Below are positions 25,750-37,001 of a stretch of DNA of 64,000 nt, piece after piece. Within the stretch, counting starts at the first letter, position 1. Each line of letters opens with the position of its first letter. Under the pieces are notes generated by a model, which saw nothing but the letters and a program-made list of their open reading frames with translations, searched no databases and had not been told where the DNA came from. This DNA is from Fennellomyces sp. T-0311 (taxonomy: Eukaryota; Mucoromycota; Mucoromycetes; Mucorales; Lichtheimiaceae). The position numbers and the translations under genes are program-made. The stretch spans positions 372,001 to 436,000 of the forward strand of contig JALLLT010000001.1 in the NCBI GenBank assembly GCA_025266875.1. The letters are read 5' to 3'.

Positions 25750-26927
25750 TTACTTTGTGTACACATGCATTGGCCGATCGAACCCTGCGGTCGAACAGTG
25801 AGTCGTGTGGAAGCCATGTAGCCACTGGATGTTTACCTTTCAGCTTTTCACCGGATGACCCAAGATCCGTGAACTTTGTAAAGCCCACATCGTCCATCAG
25901 AAAATCGTGAAACTGGTCCGGTTTGAACTGGATGGCTTCAAAGACGGCCATCAATGTGTCGGTCAATTTGGCGCGTCGCTGATAAGTTTCGTAGGGCTGG
26001 GGTTCCACGACAAACGATCCTCCCGGCTTCAGCACTCGGTATACTTTCTGAAGAACGTTTTGATGCCTTCGTCGCCGTGGTGGATATGGATCCATTTCGT
26101 CAGGCTCAATCTAATGGCGCATGGCACTGTAAGATGACTCGGAGCAAGAAAGAAAGATATACTCCAAAGCTTACGCTAGCACGGTATCGTATTGGGGTTG
26201 TCCTGGATCGTCCATCTCCATCCAATCTGCTGTTTCGAACTTTACGTTGTACGGAAACTCGGTGCTTTTGTAGTTGGGTGGGACCGACATGGGCACAAAT
26301 CCATGCGTGGTGGCCAATGCTCGCGGAAAGTACATGAAACGCATCAAAATATCCAACGCGTCGTTGCCATCAGGATTGCGCAAGGAATTGACGAGTCGCA
26401 GCTGCCTCTCTGCCTTTTTGATCAACACGTCATCGAGATCGATACCGAGCACATGCTTTGCCTGGTATTGAAGACCTGCGCATCCCTTGTAAGAAAACCA
26501 AGCCCACGAAAATACATATGTTTTCTTTTTTGTACCGATCATGATGGTAATATTGCCGCTGTTGCAGCCGATATCGAGCACGCGTTTGTCTTTGAAAAGT
26601 GACGCGTCAAGAAGATCCAATCGACCATCGTGCGGATCTACATTGCCGCGTCGTGATCTTGCAACCACGGAGGGTCAGCACTGGCGTTTTCCCACGCATT
26701 GCTCAAGGCATTACATACTCGTAATAGTTGCGGTAGTTGCCGTAAAGATACTGGTCAATGTTGAATCTGGCTTGCGTCTGTGGCGGCGCTTCGGTCTCCA
26801 TGGGCACACTGACACGGGCACCCAGCATTTTGGTCCGCTTGGACTTTGTGGGGCCTTGCTGGTTGATTTTGCGCTTTTGGGGCTGGGGCTTGCGTGAGGG
26901 AATGTAGGGATTAGGCTGTTCGGACAT
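25750..26927 (-). CDS. BCDIN3/MEPCE-type RNA gamma-phosphate methyltransferase, frame-broken
   Basis: Exons 26927-26719, 26657-26536, 26475-26175, 26126-25837 and 25784-25750. The protein shows the family signature YGNYRNYY near residue 62, the SAM-binding motif VLDIGCNSGNITIM, then LGIDLDDVLIKKAERQL, then LSLTKWIHIHHGDEG, VYRVLKPGGSFVVEPQPY, and a C-terminal FDRPMHVYTK. Bin3/MEPCE enzymes monomethylate the 5' gamma-phosphate of small nuclear RNAs such as 7SK or U6 and stabilise them; the target here is unknown. Exon 4 contains two apparent one-base frame breaks, one just after its start (about 26122) and one before KVYRV (about 26048). Homology continues across both, so sequence error or very recent inactivation is likely. 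Confidence 0.75.
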
Positions 26928-27154
26928 TGCGAGCAAAGCAAAAAGAGGGAATGGATTTGGTTGCCCGGTAGGAAAGGCAAATTATATATTTTGCCTTGAC
27001 ATAGTGTTCTTTTTTTTATTACTCTCTAGACGAAAATAAGCGGTGATTCTTTATGTACAGAGGGTGCGAGGGCTTTTGGGTTGTAAGAAAAAAAAAGGAA
27101 CGGCGCACAGTGGTAAAAGCGGGGAAGGTTGCAAAGGTTTCGAAATCATCTGTT

Positions 27155-27773
27155 CTAAATCTGCAATATCGGGTTATCGTGTGAGTGTCACGTTGGGTCG
27201 TTTGTCCGCAAAAGAGCTTACCTCATCGATCTCAAACTCAAAGTCGACTTCATCCTCTTCATCACCAGCAAAAGTTTCGTTTTCGTTGACCTTGGTGTTG
27301 TCGGGCAATTCACCGTACTGCTTGAGCTGACGCGCCTCTTCGGGATTGTAACGCTGGATCACATCTGCTTTATCGTCCTGGTACTCGCGCAACGAAAGCA
27401 GAATGATATCGCCCTGGTTGATCCACACCTTTTTCCGCAGTGCACCGCGGATATGTGCTAATCGCTTCACACCATCGAAACATTGCGCTTCGAGGCGGCC
27501 GTTACCCAACATCTTGGTGACCTGGGCGTATTCTAGCAAGTGCGTGCGAATGAGTCTTTGGCTGCCAATGCGCGAATGTTTCATGTAGGTATCTATTTTT
27601 TTCTTTACCTTGGCCTTCTTCTTTGAAGACCAGCTCGCGCTTGCTCGCTTCGTTGTCGTTCTTTCCTCTTCTTCGGTTTTTACCACCCTTCAAAGATGGT
27701 TAGTGTCCATGCCCGGCTGTTTAATTGCTAAGCAAAAAAAAAAACCACATACTTTTCCCTTATTCTTAGGCAT
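27155..27773 (-). CDS. TIF11: Translation initiation factor eIF1A
   Basis: Four exons: 27773-27753 (7 codons, MPKNKGK), 27687-27609, 27532-27222 and 27160-27155, giving 138 residues. The basic N-terminal tail ([13 protein letters not shown]) is followed by the OB-fold with [31 protein letters not shown] and [16 protein letters not shown], then an acidic C-terminal tail ([14 protein letters not shown]). Length and layout match eIF1A across eukaryotes. It binds the 40S subunit near the A site and supports scanning and start-codon choice with eIF1. The last coding exon is only six bases (Ile plus stop), an unusual micro-exon that relies on the acceptor TTGCAG at about 27161-27166. Confidence 0.93.
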
Positions 27774-28225
27774 TGTGTGATGTGGAAGGAAAGTTTAGAC
27801 AACACGTCAGCGCACACTAAATTTTCAACGAAACAGAGGGTGGCTTATGAGCACTCTTTCATTGGCTGATGTTCAGGGCCCTTGCCCTCCTTGGACTCCC
27901 CTTTTTGACCCAAAGCACGAGCAAAAGGAGAAAGAGACCGGAATTCATTTTATTTACAAAAAGAAAAGAACTCCCTAGTATGTGTGTAGGATCATCTGTT
28001 TGCTGTTGCTGGGTGAAAAGGGCGGCTATGATGTGCGTGCGAGAGAAAGAGAGAGAGAGTGAGTGTGTGTGTGTGTATGTATTTGGAGTGAAAAAAAAAG
28101 TTAGAGAGACCCATCCTCAGGAAAAAAAGGGCGCACGAAAAATAAAGCATGGACCCGATCATTACATGTACATTTGGGTTGCGAGGAGGAGGAGAGATAG
28201 AGACGGTTGGTTTCTTTTTGTGTGT

Positions 28226-29437
28226 TTAAGCAGGAGCAGACGTGGTGGGTAGCATGCCTTCGCCTTCCTTGGGTGTCACGACGTCCGGAGTTTCGGCTGT
28301 AACTGCCGGTGATGTATTCATTACCGATGCACTTGGCTCTTCGGTGGTCGTCATGGCAGGTTCGGGCTCGGGCTTCTTCGTCAGATGGGCAGACAGGTCC
28401 CTGTTCATGCCAAAGCTATTGATTCGATCCTGATCAAATATTGTTTTGAGTTGATCATCGCATAGAATAAACCGACGATCCGCGGGGTCCTGCAGATCAT
28501 TATCCTTGATGTACTTCCACAGCCGTTTGACGATGTCTGGTCGCGATAACTAGCATCCTTGGGGCGTTAGAAAGCCCTGTTCAACAAAGCAGAAAATAAA
28601 AAGCTTACTTCGGTGTCACCACCCACAAACGCCGACAGTTCCGGACTCAAGATCAACGGCTTGTTGAGCCCTGTCTTGCGCTTGGGTTTGGGTGGCGCGT
28701 TTGGATCTTCGGGCTGTTTTACTCGCTTCTTTTCGTTCGGGTCTTCTTTTTCTGGACGGGCGGGGCAGGGAAATCCATGGCAGCAAATTCGTCGATTTTG
28801 CGCTTTTGCGAGGGCTGTTGCGGGATGGGCGGTGGTCGAGTGGGTATGGGAGAAGACTGTTGCATGTAGTTTGGATACGCCACGGCCATCGGTTGCTGTG
28901 GGTGATGGTGGTAAAAGTACGCGGGAGGAGGAGGAGGAGGATGAGGATGATCCTGGTAGGGAATTTGCGGAGTGCCAGGCGGACGTTGCTGGTACATCGG
29001 ATGTGGCCGAAACTGCATTGACGGTCGACGCTGGTGGTACTGCTGAGGATGCATCAATGGCTGCTGTTGCTGTTGCGTGACGACCGGCGATGTCATCGAA
29101 GGGTCGACATGGAACTGGTTGAATTGCTGATATGGGTTGAAATCTGCCAATGGCGTATCGAGAAAAGGATTGGTTTCAACCGCAGCAGCCGCGGCAGCAG
29201 CAACGGCAGCGGCAGCAGAAGGGGTCGGTTGTTGCGGTTGCTGTGGATCCTCTGCCCGGTAATAGTAATTCATTGGCCTAGCTTTACTCTGCTGCTGTTG
29301 ATAAACGCCAGGAACGGGTTTGTTATAACCGAGAGGATCGTATGTGTCTGCATAAAAAAAAAGAAATTATTACTTTCTCTCTGTATCCTCTTTGTTCACT
29401 TGCTTTCCAAGGCAGGATCGTAACCCGTAAAGTCCAT
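28226..29437 (-). CDS. SWIB-domain protein with Q/P-rich N-terminus, frame-broken
   Basis: The last exon (28549-28226) and the main exon (29347-28609) together encode a SWIB/MDM2 domain: GLNKPLILSPELSAFVGG at the 3' end of the main exon, then LSRPDIVKRLWKYIKDNDLQ, RRFILCDDQLKTIF and NSFGMNRDLSAHL. The N-terminal half is low-complexity (Q, P, A and H runs). SWIB proteins such as yeast Uaf30 or Rsc6 act in RNA polymerase I activation or chromatin remodelling. A one-base frame break lies between the Q/P-rich part and the SWIB part, in the C-rich tract at about 28750-28765. The first exon from ATG 29437 joins in frame only with a weak donor (GTTACG); an internal start at 29273 is possible. Function by homology. 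Confidence 0.75.
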
Positions 29438-32144
29438 TGAGCTGATCTTTTTTTTTTCGTTTGCTGAAAAGCCAAGAGTAGCCTTCGATTCAAAAAAAAA
29501 AGATACTTCTTTTTTGTGTAGCTTTGGGGCTGAGTAGTGTGTATAGAGTTTGATAGTGGAATAGAAAAAAAGAGCAGGAGCAAAGTAGGAAAAAAAGAAC
29601 CGATTACGTGTATTTTTTTGCAAGTGGAATCTCTGAACGGCTTGGCTGCTGCAAAAAGGGCTGTTCAGTAAGAATCGGGAATTATATACACGGACGCTTG
29701 GATAAACACCAACAACCACACAATAAGACGGACAAAAAGAGAAGCGACGGATGGAGGCACGGGAGAGAGGGAAAAAATACAGCTGCAAGGTGGAGGACAC
29801 AGTATAAACTGTATTATAAAAATGCAGCACTCCGTGACTCTTTCTAATCGATCCTTTCGATCAAGGCCTCTTTTTTTTGGTGGCCACCCCTTCCTTTTTG
29901 CGAAGAAGAAAACCATAATGGATCGATGCGTTCCCTTAACCATTCAAAGAGGAAAAAAAAGTAATTTTACGTTGAATGAAGAAAAGGGCCATCGATCTCT
30001 CTTTTTTCGCGTTATTGCGGGGATATTTTTATATTTCTAGTTGAAATCAATCATCTGTTTGAGTAGTCTAATCCTGCCCTTGTTTCCTTTTTTTTTCTTT
30101 ACGAACGTAATGGCAAATAGAGATAAAGTTTGCAACAGAATTTCTACAAGCAACGCAATGTCCGTGAGCAACCCAAGCCAGACATGATAAAGTGATCCAC
30201 ATCTTAGTACATGAACCTCCCACGGTAACCATCGTCAGGGATCTTTAAAGTTGAACCTGGACTAGACTATTTTTGGCTATCACGGACGTGTCTTTGACCT
30301 CCCCAATAGCCCCCCTTTCTTCTCAAGGAAGTACCCAGCACCCCCATAAACGACACCCGTTTCACACAAACCGTTGCCCTCCTTGTTATGCCTCGTCATT
30401 GTGTTTGCAAAAGTGAACAACAGCGAAAAGTAGACCCGGCTCGATACAAATACGCAATGACATCTTTGAATGACCAATTTTGGACACGTGTGTGACGAAA
30501 CGGAACCATTTTTCATTTGACAAAAAAAGTAATGAAATCGATACATTACCTTACGTAATAATGTTCAGGGAATTTGCTCTTCCTTTTTTTTTTGCTCAAC
30601 CAATGCAAGGGAAACAAATTGATCATGTATGAATGAAAATGATGCCGAAAAAGTTCTTTTTTTTTTTTTCAGGAGAAAGGGCAGCCTTGATCATCCAACG
30701 TACACTTGCATACACGTTCCACTTTCTGTACGTAAAAAAGAGATTTATCTTTTGCTTGATGCACATTGGGAGCTTCATTTTATCGCTTTTTTTTTTTTAC
30801 CATGATAAATCCTCGCGGAATCACTTGTTCCGAAAATGTTGCTTACTTTTAGTTTGGTTGCTCCCAATCACATGACGGCATTTTATTGTCATGGTGATCA
30901 CCGGCCGTTGTGTCCAAGACAACAGCATATTTTTTTTGGATGGATGGCATCATTTCATGAGCTCTGTGAGAGGGAAATCAACAACAGCTGTCAAATTTAT
31001 TGAAAGACCCAGTCTGCGTTCGCTTTGGCGCTGTGTGTGTGTGTGCTGTTGCACAATTCAATTGTTCACGAGACGCGTTCAAAAAAAAACGCGTCTCTTA
31101 AATAACCTGGTGGAATCCCGTGAATATCATGCGCATCATCACTTCGGCTCATCCCAAAAAGAGTTCCGTGTTTCTGTCAATCGACAATCATAAAGTACGT
31201 GCATAGTGTAAGTGCACATCCATTCTCTAATATAACTCGGGTAACAGGGTCCAAGATTTGGTACTGTGCTATCATTTTGGACAATGCCGATAGTGATTCC
31301 GATACGTACAAGTCCACTTATTTTGTCGCATACCATCAGGTCAAAGATTATGGTAAATCCAGAATGTTCTTGGCAAATGATGTGACGGGGAACGACTCAA
31401 GCGGAACATGATGCAGCTGATATCGCGCCATTGACGTTTATCAGTTATCCCCGCATTACTCTTTTTTTTTTGTTACGCAGAGAGTCTGTTCCCTTTCCCC
31501 TTGCATGAATAATACAAGATAACGCAACCGATGGATCGTGCGTCGCGGCGACAAAAAAAAAATATATATAAATCGAGTTGGTATTCTCCGCTTGGCAACG
31601 ATGAATATATGTAGCCAAGGAGTTATAATGCATAAGCGGAAACACTTTTTTCTATTACCAAGGAAACCGATAATAATACTCCTGAAAGTTGCACGGCCGG
31701 AGTGGGACACCGGTTCAGATCAAATAGATGCATATGTTTTTGGTTGGTGTCGCACGACGGTCACAGATTTGCATTTGGCTCGTTCTTATTTTTCTGGCCT
31801 GATATCCGCTGGACATCAAACCTGTGTAACGATCTAAACTTGGGTTCCTTGATCTGTTGAAACAAAGAGAATTGGTTACGGCGTTTTTCAGATTAGCAGC
31901 GCAAAGAACGTAAAAAAAAAAAGGCCCGGGGTGGGGGATGGATATGCATACACAAAAGGACTCTGAAAAGTTAGGTCAAGCTGTCGGATCGTTGGTAAAG
32001 TGTCTGTCTTGAAGTCCGAGTTGTACAAAAGGTTACGGGCCGTTCGGCCAAACCGTTTGACTGTGACCGGCCCCCTTCCACATACATATTTTCGTTGGGC
32101 TTCTTGTCTCTCTCTCTACTTTCTCTTTGCTTCAAACATCCGAG
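29438..32144. other. Long spacer upstream of the SWIB gene and CYP51
   Basis: Rich in homopolymer A and T runs. A plus-strand frame at 31199-31411 looks weakly protein-like but has no start context or continuation. A perfect hairpin is listed separately. No gene supported. Confidence 0.5.
31070..31097. repeat. Perfect 10-bp inverted repeat, each arm containing ACGCGT
   Basis: GAGACGCGTT, an 8-base A-rich loop, then AACGCGTCTC. Each arm contains the MluI-box sequence ACGCGT. It could be a cruciform or RNA hairpin or a paired factor site; distance to the CYP51 start is about 1,050 bp. Confidence 0.8.
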
Positions 32145-33966
32145 ATGGCTTTAGTCTCTGCGGTAGTCTCGAGTCTACCTACCTTGCTCACTTATGGAGC
32201 TCTTGCCCTCGGTGTGGTATTCGCCATTCACATTCTTTCTCAACTGGTAAATAAGAAATGGACCTTTCGGATGAAGAGAAAAACACGTCAAACTAAAAAG
32301 TTCTCACACGCATCGCCAGATTGTCCCTCAAAATCCTCAACACCCACCCACAGTGTTTTCTTGGATTCCGTTCATGGGCAATGCCATTCAGTTTGGCATG
32401 TAAGTTGGCGCGTTTTTTTTTTTTTTGGTTTGGTATTGGTTTGATAGAAACTGACTTGCATATCTTAGCAACCCGATTCAGTTCTTGAAGGATTGCCAAA
32501 AGAAGTATGGCGATGTGTTTACATTTTATATGGTTGGCAAGCGTGTTACGGTGTGCTTGGGAGCCGATGGCAACCAATTCGTCTTTAACGCCAAGCAGAA
32601 CCTTTCTTCGGCTGCCGAGGCATACAATGATATGACCAAGTATGTCTTTGGTCGTGAGGTTGTGTACGATGCTCCCCACAACGTCTTTATGGAACAAAAG
32701 AGGTACGGACAACAAAGAGCCAGTGGGTAGAAGGGGAAGTGGCTAAGGAACAAATGCGTCTAGATTCATCAAGGCCGGTCTCAACTCTGAATGCTTCCGT
32801 CAACACGTTCCCATGATTGTCCAGGAAACCACCGAATTCTTCAAGCAGTTCAAGAAACCCGAGGGTGTGATCGACGCCTATTCTACGTTTGGCAAGCTTA
32901 TCATTTGCACCGCCTCGCGCTGCTTGATGGGCAAGGAGATTCGCGAAGCCCTGGATGAGACGGTTGCTGGCTTGTACTATGACCTTGACCAAGGTTTCCA
33001 GCCCATCAACTTTATGTTCCCCAACCTCCCGCTTCCGTCGTACAAGCGTCGCGACGTAGCATGTGAAAAGATGGCCAACCTGTACTCGAGCATCATCCAA
33101 CGACGCAAGAGAGACAATGACAACGTAAGGATCCATTGAGAGAGAGGGGAAAAAAGTCCATCTCATGTGAAGAGGATGAAAAGCTAAACCCGTTTCTCAT
33201 CTTTTGTTACCAGTCCAACGCCGATTTGCTTCAAGCTCTGATGGACGCCACTTACAAAGACGGTTCGTCGGTTCCCGATAAGCACATTGCTGGTATGATG
33301 ATTGCCGTCTTGTTTGGCGGCCAGCACACGTCTGCCACGACATCTGCCTGGACCATCCTGGAACTTGCCAACCAGCCGGAACTCATCACTGCGTTGCGTC
33401 AGGAACAGATTGAAAAGTTGGGCTCGCTCAAGACGGACCTGACCTTTGATAACTTGAAGGACATGCCCTTGTTGGAAGCCGTGATTCGCGAAACCCTCCG
33501 ACTGCACCCACCGATCTTCCAAATGATGCGCAAGGTCATTGCCGACAAGATTGTGTATGAGAAGTCGGGCTTTGAAATTCCCAAGGGCAACTTTTTGTGT
33601 GCCTCGCCGGGTGTCACCCAAGTCGATCCAAAGTACTTTAACGAGCCCGAACGCTACAACCCTTACCGCTGGATCGAAAAGACCGACCCGGTTCATCAAT
33701 TGGAGGTTGGCGACGATGCCAATATCGATTACGGCTTTGGTGCCGTCGGTATCTCTTCCAAATCGCCGTTCCTTCCCTTTGGTGCTGGCCGTCATCGCTG
33801 CATCGGTGAACAGTTTGGCTACTTGCAGCTCAAGACCATCCTTTCTACCTATATCCGCATGTTTGACTTTGCCTCCGAGAAGGGCGGTGTCCCCAAGCCC
33901 GATTACACCTCCATGGTCGTCGTCCCCGAACACCCAAGCAACATCAAGTACACTTGGAGAGAGTAA
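32145..33966 (+). CDS. ERG11: Lanosterol 14-alpha demethylase (CYP51)
   Basis: Five exons: 32145-32246, 32320-32399, 32469-32702, 32764-33124, 33214-33966, giving 509 residues. Residues 12-34 form an N-terminal membrane anchor. The I-helix reads VLFGGQHTSATTSAW at 291-305, the K-helix ETLRLHPP, the PERYNPYRW meander, and the haem loop FGAGRHRCIGEQFGY. The exon 2 acceptor at 32319 was chosen because it yields VFSWIPFMGNAIQFG in frame. CYP51 removes the 14-alpha-methyl group of lanosterol or eburicol in ergosterol synthesis at the ER and is the azole target. Tyr127 in EVVYDAP is retained; in Mucorales the equivalent residue is Phe in the azole-tolerant F5 paralogue, so this looks like the F1-type copy (inference). 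Confidence 0.95.
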
Positions 33967-34317
33967 AACGCTTCATCTATTCGTTCCCAAAACTGTCTTT
34001 TTTCCCTCGCTTGCTTTGCTTTCTTTTACTAGTATTTTCCCTTGTCTTTTACTAATTTACTGAATGAACTTTCTAATCACCCCATATTTCCATACTGAGT
34101 TTGTATCTGTTTTGGTATGTTTCAGACCTGATCTCGCCCTCGCGTCTATACTTCCCTTATGGTGCCTGAAAGTTTTTATTGTTCAGTACCTGCATGTGGA
34201 CTCGTTTAAACTGGAGCACCCTTAGAACAAGACGTACGTGTGCCATGTGTATATTATCGATACATGTATTATACTTTTATTGATAACGCGTACGAGTCAG
34301 CGACAACAAGGTCGTCG

Positions 34318-35613
34318 TCAAATGAACAAGAACAAACATAAAAAGACCGAAAACGAGACGAAAGATCGGATGGCCCGTCGATACCATGAGTCCACGATAG
34401 CAAGCACTTTTCCAGGGTACGAGAAAATGGTATCCATGGTTTGAATCCACAAGAGGGCCTTGGTACCTTTTTTACATTTCTTGCGCAACTTGGTGAATTT
34501 GCGCGAGACCTTACTCTTGTGTGTTTGAAAGCTCCAGTGCATCGTGCTAGTGAATGTTCTGGGCGAGAGCAAGGCGGGGTCAATGTCCTCAAAGCCTACC
34601 ACATCGCCGTTTTCGATAGGGTCACAGGAGCTATTCGAGTCAAACTCGACTTGCACATCCGCGTAACCCAGAAGGGTCCAAAAGTAATAGGCAAAAAATG
34701 AGACGGTAGGCCAGATGACTTTTTGACACCTCGAGCACGCTCGAGAAATCGTCACGATGGCTTGATATTCGCTGTACAACATTTCAAATTGCCGCGAGAG
34801 GTTGGTTAAGCGCGTTTTTAATGCCGTGCGCATGCGTGTATAGTGTCGAACCGGGCGCTTAATAAGGTGGGTTCGAACGTTCCAGCGCATCATGCTGGTG
34901 AATGTTTGCGGAGAGAACAAGGCGTGGTCAAAGTCATTATAACCGTCCAGGTCAGCGTCTTTGATAAGGTCACCAGAGGTCAAGTCGCTGAAAAATGGGT
35001 GCAAGGCAAAAAACGAGACGATCGATTGAATAGCACGTTGGCACTGCGAGTTTACAGCAGTAATCGTTTGAAAAGTAGACGTGGCTGTTTGACATTGCTT
35101 ACTCAACACGTCAATGTTTTGCGAGAGGTTGCTCTTGTGTATTTCCAAAGACGTGCGCACCTTGGTATACTTGCGAAGCACCGAGGACTTGGTGATGTGT
35201 GTTTGAAGAGTCCACTGCATCATGTTGCTGAGCGTTCGAGGCGAGACCAAGGCCGGATCGACATCATCAAACCCGTCTAGATCGGAGTCTTTGATAAGGT
35301 CACAGGAGCCGTCAGGATCCAAGTAGTCTGCCACAATCGAGTCGCTGAATATGAAACCAAGGATAAAAAGGCAAAAGTGAGACGAATGCTTGGAATGGTT
35401 TGCTAATGTATTTACCGCCAACGCATGAGGTAGAGTTCTTTTATAAATCGCAAGAAGAACATGAACTTGACGGTTTGAATCAGAAAGACAATAATGGTGA
35501 TTGTTAGCACATGGGTGTGCATCACTTGAAGTGTGTGAAGTATGAGCATGATGAAGAGTATTTGGAAAAAAGACAAGAAAGAGAGCAAATACCTGGATGA
35601 ATGCTTCCATCAT
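34318..35613 (-). CDS. Unrecognised 431-residue protein of three internal repeats
   Basis: Single uninterrupted ORF. Residues 1-25 (MMEAFIQVFALFLVFFPNTL...) form a signal peptide or anchor. Three related units of about 110 residues follow. Units 1 and 2 carry DLIKDSDLDGFDDVD (105-119) and DLIKDADLDGYNDFD (215-229); unit 3 has a decayed DPIENGDVVGFEDID (331-345). Each is followed by ALxSPxTF, then MxW, then xTHxxK, a basic helical stretch and a hydrophobic segment (SIVSFFAL, PTVSFFAYYFWTLLGYA, SFVSFSVFLCLFLFI). The acidic loop resembles DxDxDG calcium-binding loops of EF-hand or thrombospondin type 3 repeats but lacks their full pattern. No family recognised. It is convergent with CYP51. Probably a secreted or multipass membrane protein. 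Confidence 0.6.
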   Translation of the reverse strand: MMEAFIQVFALFLVFFPNTLHHAHTSHTSSDAHPCANNHHYCLSDSNRQVHVLLAIYKRTLPHALAVNTLANHSKHSSHFCLFILGFIFSDSIVADYLDPDGSCDLIKDSDLDGFDDVDPALVSPRTLSNMMQWTLQTHITKSSVLRKYTKVRTSLEIHKSNLSQNIDVLSKQCQTATSTFQTITAVNSQCQRAIQSIVSFFALHPFFSDLTSGDLIKDADLDGYNDFDHALFSPQTFTSMMRWNVRTHLIKRPVRHYTRMRTALKTRLTNLSRQFEMLYSEYQAIVTISRACSRCQKVIWPTVSFFAYYFWTLLGYADVQVEFDSNSSCDPIENGDVVGFEDIDPALLSPRTFTSTMHWSFQTHKSKVSRKFTKLRKKCKKGTKALLWIQTMDTIFSYPGKVLAIVDSWYRRAIRSFVSFSVFLCLFLFI

Positions 35614-35847
35614 TTGTTTATATCAAGCAAGCTGATAAACGAGTGTCAATGTCACGGTGGGAAATTTCTATGTAGGAAGTATTCAGACCTTCAAAACCTG
35701 AATATCCCAGTATCCAGCTTTAAGGGAGAAAGTGGCTTCAGGGGTTTTTTGGTCAACGTGATCGGCTTTTGTTTATTTCCCAATTCAATACACACTACAA
35801 TAAACAATCTGCTAACGAATGTCGAACAAAGCCCTCTTGTTGTATTA

Positions 35848-37001
35848 ATGCAAAGCTTTTCTACAGTTACCTCCTCGCTCCAGCACCTAGCGAATGAAGT
35901 TTCTTCACTCCGCACAGATGTCAGCAGCTTGGAAACAACAGTACCGACACTGAAGCAAGAGATTTCCATTATGTCGACACGAATTCAAGCACTTGAGCAT
36001 GAAGTTGTCGAAATGAGGTCCGGATATAGCATCATCAGCGCCAATACTGAGGTTCCAGCTATCACAGGTATTCCGGCTGTCAAGCCCTTCAAGGATATAG
36101 CTTTCTCACGAAATTACGCGCATCTAAAATATGACAACGGTTCCACCAGATAATTTGCTCGGATGCTATACAGGCAACTAGGCAAGGATATCATGGCACG
36201 AAACAAAGGCGCTGAGTATTGGAAAGAGACATACTTTCTCACGTTCAAGAGCAATGTGATTCATTACGCTATAGCGACAGCACAGAAGATCCGAATCACT
36301 TTGCAATTTTCTGAATCAACGAGCTGGAACAATCTTAACCCCCAGCAAAAAGAGGCAGCCACAGAAGCACCTGAAGCCTGCGTTTATGACCAGTATCTTT
36401 TATCTGCGTGCGAAGGTTCCTGGGGTGCTCGGTTGCTGATGGTGAATGCTTGGGGAAATACAAAGGAGAGTGCTAGTTAGTGGTAGTCATTTTAGTGTGG
36501 AACTTTGTACGCAAAGGTACAATTGAACATTATCGAACAATGATAATGATACATCCAATGAAGTACCCGAAGCATCTTGCGGCGAAGTTTCCGAAGTTCC
36601 TGAAGTAATTGTCAACAATGAGAATGAAGAGCATCAAGATAATGGTGAATCGAGGAATAACGGTAAGTTTTTGCATTAATGCATTGATTTATTTTGTAGT
36701 GGCTTCTTACAGTTTGCTGATCAAGCTATTACGAATGGTAATATCAAATAAACGGAAGTCGGGAAGGCATTGGTAAGTAACGTATTCAAGTATTCTAATA
36801 TAATAAATTCTAGATGTTGCTCGCCAAGCAAATCAGGTTGAACAGCGAGCGCTATGGCCATGGAACAATAGTGAGGGTAAGAAACTCTTGTATACATAAA
36901 AGCGTTTCTCTTTTTGGCACATGAAAGTCATAGTTACCACGAATAATCAAGAGGAGTTACAGAGGCCCAACAAAAGAAAACGAGGCCCTAAATCTACATA
37001 G
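35848..37001 (+). pseudogene. Coiled-coil protein gene with in-frame stop, unrecognised
   Basis: From ATG 35848 the frame encodes a coiled coil (SSLQHLANEVSSLRTDVSSL, then LKQEISIMSTRIQALEHEV) and ends at TAA 36151-36153. The same frame continues immediately (MLYRQLGKDIMARNKGAEYW, FKSNVIHYAIATAQKIR) to 36480. Later pieces with splice-like borders follow: an acidic segment near 36541-36663 (SNEVPEASCGEVSEV), one near 36813-36877, and a final basic stretch (RPNKRKRGPKST) ending about 37001. This looks like one gene with a nonsense mutation or an undetected intron around 36150. Family unknown; such coiled-coil plus basic-tail genes often sit in mobile-element debris, but that is only inference. 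Confidence 0.45.

Noticed and set aside
28613..29423. Plus-strand frames over the SWIB gene
   Set aside because: Shadows of the low-complexity Q/P-rich coding sequence.
33184..33933. Long open frame antisense to CYP51 exon 5
   Set aside because: It mirrors the coding exon and shows no domain; a codon-bias shadow.
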